From an uncultured Candidatus Saccharibacteria bacterium (GTDB lineage Bacteria > Patescibacteria > Saccharimonadia > Saccharimonadales > UBA6022), in NCBI GenBank assembly GCA_946886725.1, contig CAMPJF010000051.1, forward strand, positions 1-7,790: a stretch of 7,790 nucleotides of DNA, in the 5' to 3' direction. The notes beneath the pieces are model-generated. The model ran no database searches and was not told the DNA's origin. It saw nothing but the letters and a program-made list of their open reading frames with translations. Each line of letters begins with the position of its first letter. The first letter of the stretch is position 1. The position numbers and the translations under genes were made by a program. This document shows, in pieces, positions 1-6,677 of the stretch.

Positions 1-3
1 AAT

Positions 4-1830
4 ATGTGTGGCATCGTTGGATATATTGGCGCTAAAGAGGCACAGTCAATTTTGATTAGTGGACTGAAGCGGTTGGAGTACCGGGGATATGACAGTGCGG
101 GTATCGTGACAATCGATCAGAAGTCAAAGACAACACTTTTGCGAGCAAGAGGTAAGGTGGCGGAGCTAGATGGTAAAGTTGCAACTCATCAAACATCTGA
201 TGTTGTCGGAATCGGCCATACCCGTTGGGCGACGCATGGTGCGCCAAGTAAACGTAATGCACACCCGCATCATGTGGGTGATATCTATTTGGTCCACAAT
301 GGTATTATCGAGAATTATCAGGACCTTAAGCGTATGTTAGCGGCACAGGACTATACATTTAAGAGCGATACGGATAGCGAGGTGCTGACAGCTCTCATCG
401 ATTATCTTTATAAAGATGCGAGCAATCTATTAGAGGCGGTGAGTGGGGCTTTAAAGATGGTCGTGGGCGCATATGGTATTGCTTTGTTTAGCGTCAAGAA
501 TCCTGATGAAATCATTATCGCCCGAAAAGGAAGTCCATTGATTGTTGGCGTCGGCGATGGTGAGGTGTTTATCGCTAGCGATGCCTCGGCGCTGGTTGGT
601 TATACAGACCAAGTGATTTATTTGCACGACGGCGAGATTGGGGTGTGTACTCGCGAAGGGGTTCAGTTGTATACCATCGAAACGCAGGTCGTCGAGGCAA
701 AAGTCGAAAAATTAGAAATGGATCTGCAATCTATTCAAAAAGAAGGTTTTGATCATTTTTTGTTGAAGGAAATATACGATCAGCCTAACAGTTTACGATC
801 GACATTGAGCGGGCGTATTAATTTAGACGCGAACAGCGTTAAGCTTGGCGGGCTGAATATGAGCGACGACGAGCTGCGGGCTGTGCGTAATATCATGATT
901 ATCGGCTGCGGTACGGCGTACTATGCCGGCGTAATGGCGGGTTATTTTATCGAGCAATTTAATGATGACGTGTCTGTCCGATCGGAAATTGCTAGTGAGC
1001 TGCGCTACCGTTCTTTCCATGTACCGGATAATACCGTAGCCCTGATCGTGTCGCAGTCTGGCGAGACGGCTGATACACTTGCCTGCCTTGAGGAGTTGAA
1101 GCGCCGAGGTGTGAAGTGCTTGGGTGTAGTGAACGCTGTTGGCAGTACGATTGCTCGTGAAGTCGATGGTGGCGTGTATGTACATGTCGGTGCCGAAGTA
1201 AGTGTGGCGAGCACGAAGGCCTTTACGTCACAGGTGGCGGCTGTTACTATGTTTGGCTTGATGGTGGCGCAGGCAAAGGGTGTCAGTGCTAAAGATCTTA
1301 ATATGTACATCAATGAACTGGATATGTTACCTGAGGAGATTGAAGCAGCACTCGAGCGATCGGTTGAGGATGTGCGGCGCATTGCGAAAAAGTACGCGAA
1401 ATATGACCATGCCTTGTACGTGGGTCGCGATACGCATTATCCGATTGCGCTTGAGGGGGCGCTGAAGCTGAAAGAGGTCAGCTATATTCAAGCTGAGGGA
1501 TACGCGGCGGGTGAGCTGAAGCACGGTCCGATCGCACTAATTGATGATCGTTTCTTTGAAGTATGCTATCTGCAGGATAATTGGCTATATGAGAAAACAC
1601 AGAGCAATATAATCGAAATGAACGCACGAGGGGCACACGCGATTGTCATTACCGATACTGATAAGCGTATTGCCGCAGAGGAAGTTATACGCGTCAAGAC
1701 GAAGCTAAAATCGCTAACGCCTCTTGTATTTAATGTTGTCTCGCAACTATTTGCTTATTATGTTGCCGTCGCTCGCGGCAACGATGTGGATCAACCACGG
1801 AATCTTGCAAAAAGTGTTACGGTAGAATAA
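4..1830 (+). CDS. glmS: Glutamine--fructose-6-phosphate aminotransferase (isomerizing)
   Basis: Cytosolic enzyme making glucosamine-6-phosphate from fructose-6-phosphate and glutamine, the first committed step to UDP-GlcNAc, peptidoglycan and other amino-sugar glycans. The protein is 608 aa, the usual family length, and looks complete. It starts Met-Cys-Gly, so Cys2 becomes the N-terminal nucleophile of the class II glutamine amidotransferase domain (about 1-240). HTRWATHG (72-79), HNGIIENY (98-105) and SDTD (121-124) are the expected glutaminase motifs. The two SIS isomerase domains follow: GCGTAYYAG (301-309), SQSGETADT (350-358) and VASTKAFTSQ (401-410) in the first; EGALKLKE (484-491) and GELKHGP (503-509) in the second. 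The C-terminus DVDQPRNLAKSVTVE is the canonical GlmS tail with catalytic Lys603. Only 3 nt lie upstream, so its promoter, ribosome binding site and any glmS ribozyme are outside the window. It is probably cotranscribed with the HAD gene 14 bp downstream. Confidence 0.97.
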   Translation: MCGIVGYIGAKEAQSILISGLKRLEYRGYDSAGIVTIDQKSKTTLLRARGKVAELDGKVATHQTSDVVGIGHTRWATHGAPSKRNAHPHHVGDIYLVHNGIIENYQDLKRMLAAQDYTFKSDTDSEVLTALIDYLYKDASNLLEAVSGALKMVVGAYGIALFSVKNPDEIIIARKGSPLIVGVGDGEVFIASDASALVGYTDQVIYLHDGEIGVCTREGVQLYTIETQVVEAKVEKLEMDLQSIQKEGFDHFLLKEIYDQPNSLRSTLSGRINLDANSVKLGGLNMSDDELRAVRNIMIIGCGTAYYAGVMAGYFIEQFNDDVSVRSEIASELRYRSFHVPDNTVALIVSQSGETADTLACLEELKRRGVKCLGVVNAVGSTIAREVDGGVYVHVGAEVSVASTKAFTSQVAAVTMFGLMVAQAKGVSAKDLNMYINELDMLPEEIEAALERSVEDVRRIAKKYAKYDHALYVGRDTHYPIALEGALKLKEVSYIQAEGYAAGELKHGPIALIDDRFFEVCYLQDNWLYEKTQSNIIEMNARGAHAIVITDTDKRIAAEEVIRVKTKLKSLTPLVFNVVSQLFAYYVAVARGNDVDQPRNLAKSVTVE

Positions 1831-1837
1831 AGGAGGT
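1831..1837 (+). promoter_or_regulatory. Strong Shine-Dalgarno for the PMM-like gene
   Basis: AGGAGGT lies immediately after the glmS stop (TAA 1828-1830) and 7 nt before the ATG at 1845. It is a full match to the anti-Shine-Dalgarno of 16S rRNA at ideal spacing, and it fixes the start of the downstream gene. It contrasts with the promoter-proximal genes in this window, which have almost no leader. Confidence 0.9.
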
Positions 1838-1844
1838 AATTAAT

Positions 1845-2600
1845 ATGCCAAGAAAAATTATCGCATTTGATCTAGATGATACGCTTTGTATTGCAAAGTC
1901 TGCAATACCCGAAGAGATAAGTAAGTTGCTGGGCGAGTTACTGAGTAAATACGACGTGTGTATTATATCGGGGGGAAAATTAGAGCAGTTTAAGCTGCAG
2001 GTGATTGATCGACTTGATGTATCGTCTGATCAACTTGATCGATTACACCTGATGCCGACCTGCGGCACGCAGTATTACAGGTATGATGCGGAGTCGAAGG
2101 ATTGGGTGCAACAGTATGCAAATAATTTAACTGATGAGCAAAAAATCAGAGCGACGAACGCCCTGATGGAGAGCGCGAAAAAGTTAGGTCTATGGATAGA
2201 GCAGCCGTATGGTGAGATTATCGAAGACCGAGGCTCGCAGGTGACGTATTCTGCATTAGGTCAACAAGCGCCTGCTGATGAAAAGTATGCTTGGGATCCA
2301 ACTGGCGAAAAGAAGATGGCTATACGCGATGCAACCGCGCCACTAGTACCCGATCTTGAGGCGCGCGCTGGTGGCACGACGTCGGTTGATGTGACGCTAA
2401 AAGGCATTGATAAGGCCTATGGTATGAAAAAAATCATGGAGCTGGTAGGCGTGGACCAGGCAGAGATTCTATTTGTTGGAGATCGTCTTGAAGAAGGCGG
2501 TAACGATTATCCTGTAAAAGCTATGGGGATCGATACGATTGCCGTTGAGAAATGGCAAGATACCGCGCTAGTTATCGAGACGCTGAATAAAGTCGCTTAG
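1845..2600 (+). CDS. HAD-IIB family protein, phosphomannomutase (eukaryotic PMM)-like
   Basis: Soluble 251-aa HAD-superfamily enzyme with a C2B-type cap. Motif I is DLDDT (9-13; nucleophile Asp9, acid/base Asp11), motif II Ser42 in IISGG, motif III probably Lys190, and motif IV GDRLEEGGND (212-221), close to the GD...GGND of human PMM2. The cap strand with EDRGSQVTYSALG (127-139) and the TSVDVTLKGIDK segment (179-190) align by eye with PMM2, so interconversion of mannose-6-P and mannose-1-P for GDP-mannose is the leading guess. However, of the three PMM2 substrate-phosphate arginines (123, 134, 141) only the first is kept (Arg129). The other two are Gln140 and Lys147. A sugar-phosphate phosphatase or altered specificity is therefore possible. 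The gene sits 14 bp after glmS behind a perfect Shine-Dalgarno and ends at an intrinsic terminator, so the two likely form an operon supplying sugar phosphates. HAD fold is certain; the exact reaction is not. Confidence 0.82.
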   Translation: MPRKIIAFDLDDTLCIAKSAIPEEISKLLGELLSKYDVCIISGGKLEQFKLQVIDRLDVSSDQLDRLHLMPTCGTQYYRYDAESKDWVQQYANNLTDEQKIRATNALMESAKKLGLWIEQPYGEIIEDRGSQVTYSALGQQAPADEKYAWDPTGEKKMAIRDATAPLVPDLEARAGGTTSVDVTLKGIDKAYGMKKIMELVGVDQAEILFVGDRLEEGGNDYPVKAMGIDTIAVEKWQDTALVIETLNKVA

Positions 2601-2625
2601 TTTAATAGCATATCTTAGCGGCTAT

Positions 2626-2656
2626 ACCGGTCTGTAAGCACTATGGGCCGGTTTTT
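2626..2656 (+). terminator. Intrinsic terminator of the glmS-HAD operon
   Basis: ACCGGTC (2626-2632) pairs with GGCCGGT (2646-2652), giving 7 bp with one G-U wobble and a 13-nt loop that may extend the stem with further wobble pairs. TTTTT (2652-2656) follows. It lies 25 bp after the HAD stop. In the opposite direction the hairpin has no T-tract, so it is unlikely to terminate the converging pilin transcript efficiently. Confidence 0.8.
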
Positions 2657-2686
2657 GTATTTCCATGCAAAGTGTGTGATTTGGGG

Positions 2687-3532
2687 CTATTGCTTCGTTA
2701 GACGAATTGCTGTTTGATACCAATATGGATTTGCAGTTGTGCCATTCGTTCCGTCGTTTTGCGTCCATAGACCAGCAGAGGTAGTATTTGCGGGCGCGGT
2801 AACACAGCCCGAAATTTTGACCCACTGGTTGCGAGCGCTATCTGCAGACGTGCCGATGCCGAGCCATGAATTACCATACGATCCTTGGAAGAGAACGCCG
2901 ATGCGGTGAGTGACGGTTGAGTCGACCGTTGTTGCCCATCCAGAAACGCAGTACACCTCTCCGGCGGCTGCCGTAAACCGATTTGACCCATTATTATCGC
3001 GACTGTTCTGACGGCCTACGAATGCTGCTGGTGCGCCTGCCGGTATAGGTGCGGTTGTTGCGTCGAGCTTAACTACTCCGGAATGTAGGGTTGCCACTGC
3101 GTTGACAGTTCCGTCACAGAAGTAGCCGTTAATGGCTACGTAAGAGTCATCAGGGCAATACGACGGTCCGCCTGAATGTCCATCACACGGTCCGTTACTG
3201 ATTGTGCCGGATTGAGTAACATTTTTTGTCACATAACCTGTTCCACTTCCGGTGATGCATAGTGTTTCAGTTGCTGTATCAGCCGTTATCGTTAGATTGA
3301 TAGATGAATCAGTGCCAAGAGCAGTAGCTGCTGGATATGTGCCAGTTAGCTTATACTCGACCTGCGCTTTTTTAGCAGCCGATTGTAGCGTACTGGCCAT
3401 TTTTGCATCACGTGCCCGTTGTTGAACACCATTAAACGCGACAACGGTGATTGCCGCTAATATGCCAATAACCACGATGACAATAAGTAGTTCGACGATC
3501 GTAAAGCCTGAGCCTGATTTTTTTATATTCAT
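2687..3532 (-). CDS. Type IV pilin-like protein with C-terminal carbohydrate-binding-like domain
   Basis: Predicted exported pilus subunit or adhesin of 281 aa. The class III signal has a short basic leader (MNIKKSGSG), a prepilin peptidase site between Gly9 and Phe10, and Glu14 at mature position 5. The hydrophobic helix spans about 10-33. A helical stretch to about 62 follows, then a Ser/Thr/Gly-rich region with Cys92/Cys116 and Cys126/Cys139 spaced like two disulfide loops. The last about 115 residues look like a beta-sandwich of the CBM4/9 kind: VYCVSGWA (193-200), WVKISGCVTAP (237-247), AGLW (253-256) and a terminal WYQTAIRLTK, with Cys195/Cys243 as a likely third disulfide. It is much longer than an ordinary pilin of about 150 aa. 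The start at 3532 puts the leader at the usual length and overlaps the upstream pilin stop as ATGA, implying translational coupling. The CBM assignment is by pattern only. Confidence 0.85.
   Translation of the reverse strand: MNIKKSGSGFTIVELLIVIVVIGILAAITVVAFNGVQQRARDAKMASTLQSAAKKAQVEYKLTGTYPAATALGTDSSINLTITADTATETLCITGSGTGYVTKNVTQSGTISNGPCDGHSGGPSYCPDDSYVAINGYFCDGTVNAVATLHSGVVKLDATTAPIPAGAPAAFVGRQNSRDNNGSNRFTAAAGEVYCVSGWATTVDSTVTHRIGVLFQGSYGNSWLGIGTSADSARNQWVKISGCVTAPANTTSAGLWTQNDGTNGTTANPYWYQTAIRLTKQ
3456..3510. repeat. 55-bp exact direct repeat, copy in second pilin gene
   Basis: This copy is identical base for base to 3941-3995. On the minus strand it encodes the prepilin cleavage site and most of the N-terminal hydrophobic helix (GFTIVELLIVIVVIGILA). 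Identity breaks sharply at both ends. Toward the 3' side of the genes similarity falls to about three quarters for roughly 40 bp and is then lost. Confidence 0.97.
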
Positions 3533-4011
3533 AATGCCGATCCGCCTGCCGACCAATAGCCCCAGCCTCGAGTTGGACGAACGGAGTCGATATTAGGATT
3601 GCCTGTTGATTCGATGGCCGGTAGTGTCATTCCACCGTTAACGAGGCGGATTAGCTTGTATTCGGTGCCGCCAGTATTAAAGCAATATGCGTAGTAATTG
3701 CCCGCTGCTGCGTTGGGTGTCAGCGGAAGGTTTGTAAGGTACGTGGGCGTTAATCCTGATATGAAGTTTTGCGTGCCAGTATTTGTCCAGCATCCTCCAC
3801 CTGCCGCTAGGTGGCCTGGGTAAGCAGAGTTATCCGTATAGTAAAGTTGAATTGCTTTATTCATCGCGCCCATATCGGATCGATAAGAGGCATAAGTAGC
3901 GCGGCCTTGAACGCCGTTATAGGCGACAATCGTAATGGCAGCTAATATGCCAATAACCACGATGACAATAAGTAGTTCGACGATCGTAAAGCCTGTTTGT
4001 TTTGTTTTCAT
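3529..4011 (-). CDS. Type IV pilin-like protein (short, major-pilin-sized)
   Basis: Predicted pilus or pseudopilus subunit of 160 aa, inserted in the membrane by its N-terminal helix and assembled by type IV pilus machinery not present in this window. The leader MKTKQTG is followed by the prepilin peptidase site Gly7/Phe8, with Glu12 as mature Glu5, and a hydrophobic helix at about 8-30. IQLYYTDNSAYPG (54-66) is the usual start of the pilin/GspG-like globular part after the long helix. Cys74 and Cys110 could form one disulfide. The C-terminus is aromatic and Gly/Ser-rich (RGWGYWSAGGSAL). It stops with TGA overlapping the next pilin ATG by 4 nt, so both are made from one message. It is first in this pair, 64 nt after the glycosyltransferase stop, with its own -10 box close to the start codon. 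Whether it is a major pilin, a minor pilin or part of a competence apparatus cannot be told here. Confidence 0.9.
   Translation of the reverse strand: MKTKQTGFTIVELLIVIVVIGILAAITIVAYNGVQGRATYASYRSDMGAMNKAIQLYYTDNSAYPGHLAAGGGCWTNTGTQNFISGLTPTYLTNLPLTPNAAAGNYYAYCFNTGGTEYKLIRLVNGGMTLPAIESTGNPNIDSVRPTRGWGYWSAGGSAL
3941..3995. repeat. 55-bp exact direct repeat, copy in first pilin gene
   Basis: Partner of 3456-3510, with no mismatch over 55 bp and the start points 485 bp apart. All synonymous positions across about 18 codons are identical, although the two pilins share little after the N-terminal helix. Confidence 0.97.
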
Positions 4012-4028
4012 TAGTACTATTTAGTATA
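4012..4028 (-). promoter_or_regulatory. Putative pilin promoter (-10 box) with a very short leader
   Basis: On the minus strand TATACT (4028-4023) is a 5/6 match to the -10 consensus. The expected start of transcription is near 4016, only about 5 nt before the pilin ATG at 4011. No Shine-Dalgarno fits in that space. A perfect 8-bp palindrome TAGTACTA (4012-4019) spans the predicted start site. No convincing -35 box was found 16-18 bp upstream. Confidence 0.6.
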
Positions 4029-4075
4029 AAGCATGAGCGAATTGATAGCTAGGCTGGCAGAGCGGGGTGTTACAG

Positions 4076-5200
4076 TTAGCGACGAGGGGTGTTGTCGCTA
4101 ACGATCTTGTTGATCTTTTGAGTAAACAATGAAGGGGTGAAGCGTTTTGATTTACGGTGCAAGGTGGCTGGGAGGAAAGTATATTCATCGGCACGCTTGA
4201 TAGCTGCAATAAGTGCGTCGACGGTTTGTTCGTCGAATAAAATGCCCGTTTCACCATCCTGAACGATATCAAGGACGCCACCTTTGGCGTAGCCGATAAC
4301 TGGCGTGCCGGCGGCAAGAGCTTCGACGGCAGAGATGCCGAAATCTTCTTCGTTAGGAAATAAGAATGCTTTGGCGTGCTGGGCGCGTTCGACGAGTTCT
4401 TCGTCGCTGATGCGGCCCGTAAAGGTGATGGTTGGTCCGGCAAGTTCCTTTAATCGTTCGGTGTCGGTGCCGCTGCCAATGATTGTGAGTGGAACATGAA
4501 GCTTATTGCAGGCGCGGATCGCTAGATCGAATCGCTTGTAGGGGACATGTCGTCCCCAGATGATATAGCCGCTGCGATCGGTCTGTGGGGGTGGCGTAAA
4601 CCGATCGATTGCGACTGGTGGGTGAACGACCGTGCTAGGGCGATCGTAATATTGTTTGATGCGCGACTGTGTAACTGTTGAATTGGCGATAAAGACATCA
4701 ATGCCGGGGATAGATTCTAGGTCGAGTTTGCGCATCCAACGGACGAATAGTGGAATAAAAGGGCGGATCAATAGTGTTAGTTCGCCAAAGCTGAATTCCC
4801 TTTTAAATTCTTCGTAATGACTCCAGTAATAGCGCGTCGGAGTGTGAATGTACGCGATATGAATCTGATCAGGACGTGTTTTTTTAACCGCCTTGGCTTC
4901 GGCACTACTGGTGCTGATGATGACGTCGTAGTCTGATAAGTCTAATTTACGAAAGGCGTAGGCTCGTAATACCGGCCAGAGGACATGCTTGTAGCGGATG
5001 AATCGGGGCAGCACCTTTTGCAGGTAGGTTGTTCGCACGTCGCAGTGATGAAAGGCTGGCATGGCTTTTTTGTCGTAGACCGACGTATAAATTGGCGCAC
5101 CGGGGTACATTTTGTGAATTTCTAGCAGTAATGGCTCTGCCCCACCCATGTTTGTTAACCAATCGGTGACCAGAGCGATTTTTGGTGCGCGACGGGTCAT
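4076..5200 (-). CDS. GT4-family glycosyltransferase, WbaZ-like
   Basis: Predicted retaining GT-B glycosyltransferase of 374 aa acting at the cytoplasmic face of the membrane on a lipid-linked sugar acceptor. GGAE (19-22) is the N-domain glycine loop. HTPTRYYW (119-126) and ANSTVTQSRI (172-181) match the WbaZ-like GT4 subgroup. GRHVPYKRFD (216-225) opens the nucleotide-sugar-binding C-domain. The EX7E motif is Glu285 and Glu293 in EEDFGISAVEALAAGTPVI. Characterised WbaZ enzymes transfer mannose from GDP-mannose, which would fit the PMM-like gene nearby, but the donor cannot be read from sequence. The start at 5200 overlaps the last base of the upstream sugar-phosphate transferase stop (TAATG), has AAGGAG 7 nt before it, and is surely in the same operon. 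Length is normal and no frame damage is seen. Confidence 0.92.
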   Translation of the reverse strand: MTRRAPKIALVTDWLTNMGGAEPLLLEIHKMYPGAPIYTSVYDKKAMPAFHHCDVRTTYLQKVLPRFIRYKHVLWPVLRAYAFRKLDLSDYDVIISTSSAEAKAVKKTRPDQIHIAYIHTPTRYYWSHYEEFKREFSFGELTLLIRPFIPLFVRWMRKLDLESIPGIDVFIANSTVTQSRIKQYYDRPSTVVHPPVAIDRFTPPPQTDRSGYIIWGRHVPYKRFDLAIRACNKLHVPLTIIGSGTDTERLKELAGPTITFTGRISDEELVERAQHAKAFLFPNEEDFGISAVEALAAGTPVIGYAKGGVLDIVQDGETGILFDEQTVDALIAAIKRADEYTFLPATLHRKSKRFTPSLFTQKINKIVSDNTPRR

Positions 5201-6636
5201 TACTTGGCTCCTTTTTTATGTAGCACGACTCCGACGGTCTTGAAAAGGATTTTAATATCCAGCCAGAAACTCCAGTTTTGGGCATAGAATAATTCCAATT
5301 CGATTCGCTCGTCAAACGAAAGATTACTGCGACCAGAGACTTGCCATAGTCCGGTCACGCCTGATTTAACGCTATGTAAGAGTGCGGCATTGCCTTTGAT
5401 GAGTTTGATTTCTTGCGGCAAGATTGGGCGCGGACCGACCAAGCTTAGGTCGCCGCGGACAACGTTGATTAATTGCGGTAGCTCATCAAGCGAGGTGACT
5501 CGCAGGAAATGACCAAATCTAGTGATACGCGGGTCGCTGGCGACTTTGCGGTTTTTTTCGTATTCTTTGGCGAGATCGGGTCGACCCATTTCGCGAAATT
5601 CGATGGCCGCATCTTTTTTGCCATATTTTGCCGCCATGCTACGGAATTTAATCAGCCCAATTGGCTTTGAGAATTGGCTTAGGCGGGCGCTGACGTAAAA
5701 GACGGGTCCGGGATTTAGGATTGCCTGCAGGATGATGATTGTTAGGTAAAGCGGCGAGAGCAGAACGATGAGCAGGAACGAGATGATAATGTCGAAGATT
5801 TGCTTGGCGATCGCCCCCCAGCCGATAAGCGGTGTCTGCGAGACGGATATCATCGGGTATCCCAAGAAGACGTCGACGGTATTTTTACCAGCGTAGAACT
5901 CTGCTTCGCCCGGAATAAAGTTGTAGCTGATGTGGTTTGCTTGAGCCGCGCCAAGGATGCGTTGGTTGCGTTCGGTTGAGTCGTATAGGTCGGTTTGGAT
6001 TATCGTTGTAATCTTTAGTTTTTTAATTTGGTCCAGTGCTTCTTCGAATGTTGAAAAGTGAACAACATCGAGCCCTGTAGGAATGACTTTTTTTGGTCCG
6101 GCAACGGCAACGATCTTATAGCCGCTTCGGTGTGTTTCGGACAGATTGTCGGCAATATCGCGGGTAGCCGCAGAGTTGCCGATAATCAGGACGCGACTGG
6201 TGCCGCGATCAAAATAAAACAAGAGACTGCGCGTGACGCGGAGTGCCTCGCGGGTTAAGAGGATCAATAGAAATGAAGCGACTAGGGCATAGACGGCTAC
6301 CAAACGGGCGGGGAATAATTCGCTATCGGTTGCGTACTGCCAACCAATCACCATTAGAATGCCGATAAATGACCCAACGGCAATTTTACTCCACTCGGCC
6401 AAGCGGCGATTATAGGTGTTGGCATGATAGAGTCCGAGTGATGCAAATATAAGAATCCAGAAAGGGGTGATCGCAAGGAAGCTAATAAAGTAATCAACAG
6501 CGCCAACTTCAGATACGAGTGGCCTATCGTCCATTTGCACACGCAAGATGTATGCGGCAATAAAGGCAAGTAAGAGCACAACGAAGTCAGCGATAATCAG
6601 GACGAGACTGTAAAATTTAGTGTTTTTCGATGGCAT
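5200..6636 (-). CDS. Polyprenyl-phosphate sugar-1-phosphate transferase (large WbaP/WcaJ-type)
   Basis: Integral membrane enzyme of 478 aa that loads a sugar-1-phosphate from a nucleotide sugar onto undecaprenyl phosphate, starting a surface glycan. Four N-terminal membrane segments (about 9-31, 48-70, 83-100, 108-128) precede a Rossmann-like CoA_binding_3 region beginning RVLIIGNS (148-155). The catalytic bacterial sugar transferase domain starts at KQIFDIIIS (278-286) with a membrane helix that contains Ser294-Pro295, like the re-entrant helix of PglC. KFRSM (330-334), DPRITRFGHFLR (368-379), the Asp384-Glu385 dyad in SLDELPQ, and SLVGPRP (398-404) are all intact, as is the tail GVTGLWQVSGRS. 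The usual RVG(K)NGKPF stretch is replaced by the divergent ARLSQFSKPIG. Start 6636 is preferred over the in-frame ATG at 6703-6705, which lies upstream of the promoter and inside the divergent gene. The sugar donor is unknown. Confidence 0.93.
   Translation of the reverse strand: MPSKNTKFYSLVLIIADFVVLLLAFIAAYILRVQMDDRPLVSEVGAVDYFISFLAITPFWILIFASLGLYHANTYNRRLAEWSKIAVGSFIGILMVIGWQYATDSELFPARLVAVYALVASFLLILLTREALRVTRSLLFYFDRGTSRVLIIGNSAATRDIADNLSETHRSGYKIVAVAGPKKVIPTGLDVVHFSTFEEALDQIKKLKITTIIQTDLYDSTERNQRILGAAQANHISYNFIPGEAEFYAGKNTVDVFLGYPMISVSQTPLIGWGAIAKQIFDIIISFLLIVLLSPLYLTIIILQAILNPGPVFYVSARLSQFSKPIGLIKFRSMAAKYGKKDAAIEFREMGRPDLAKEYEKNRKVASDPRITRFGHFLRVTSLDELPQLINVVRGDLSLVGPRPILPQEIKLIKGNAALLHSVKSGVTGLWQVSGRSNLSFDERIELELFYAQNWSFWLDIKILFKTVGVVLHKKGAK
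5208..5213 (-). promoter_or_regulatory. Shine-Dalgarno of the glycosyltransferase gene
   Basis: AAGGAG on the minus strand (5213 to 5208) lies inside the last codons of the upstream gene, 7 nt before the ATG at 5200. It supports this start and reinitiation at the TAATG junction. Confidence 0.8.
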
Positions 6637-6652
6637 TTGTGCTGCTATTATA
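6637..6652 (-). promoter_or_regulatory. Extended -10 promoter of the glycan operon, near-leaderless
   Basis: Minus-strand TGCTATAAT contains a perfect TATAAT (6652-6647) preceded by the extended -10 TGn. The predicted start of transcription is near 6640, 4 nt before the ATG at 6636, so the message would be almost leaderless. The -35 zone (about 6670-6675) is poor, which an extended -10 can compensate. Confidence 0.75.
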
Positions 6653-6664
6653 GCATTTTTTCGA

Positions 6665-6677
6665 TACACTAGAGGGA
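6665..6677 (+). promoter_or_regulatory. Putative -10 promoter of the divergent Wzy_C-like gene
   Basis: TACACT (6665-6670) matches the -10 consensus at the key T, A, A and final T positions. Transcription would begin at about 6677, one base before the ATG at 6678. AGAGGG (6671-6676) is too close to that ATG to act as a Shine-Dalgarno. The box is weaker than its divergent partner, and the two promoters share the same DNA. Confidence 0.45.

Noticed and set aside
823..1382. Open frames of 120-125 codons on the minus strand within glmS
   Set aside because: They are antisense to a complete, highly conserved gene, have no recognisable domains and no start signals.
2007..2045. Repetitive GATC(G/A)ACTTGAT units in the HAD gene as a possible regulatory repeat
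   Set aside because: Two short imperfect copies within codons for similar residues (IDRLD, DQLDRL); coding coincidence is enough.
2626..2656. Bidirectional terminator for the converging pilin transcript
   Set aside because: The minus-strand side of the hairpin is followed by mixed sequence with no T-tract, so only plus-strand termination is supported.
2698..2991. 97-codon minus-strand frame inside the second pilin gene
   Set aside because: It overlaps the CBM-like region of the pilin in another frame. Composition is unremarkable and no signal supports it.
3533..3556. Longer start (3556) for the second pilin, adding MVGRRIGI
   Set aside because: The start at 3532 gives a normal prepilin leader length and the ATGA overlap with the upstream stop. 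The extension only re-reads the end of the first pilin in another frame.
4012..4075. Terminator between the glycosyltransferase and the first pilin
   Set aside because: No stable stem with a following T-tract was found. Read-through from the glycan operon into the pilins is possible.
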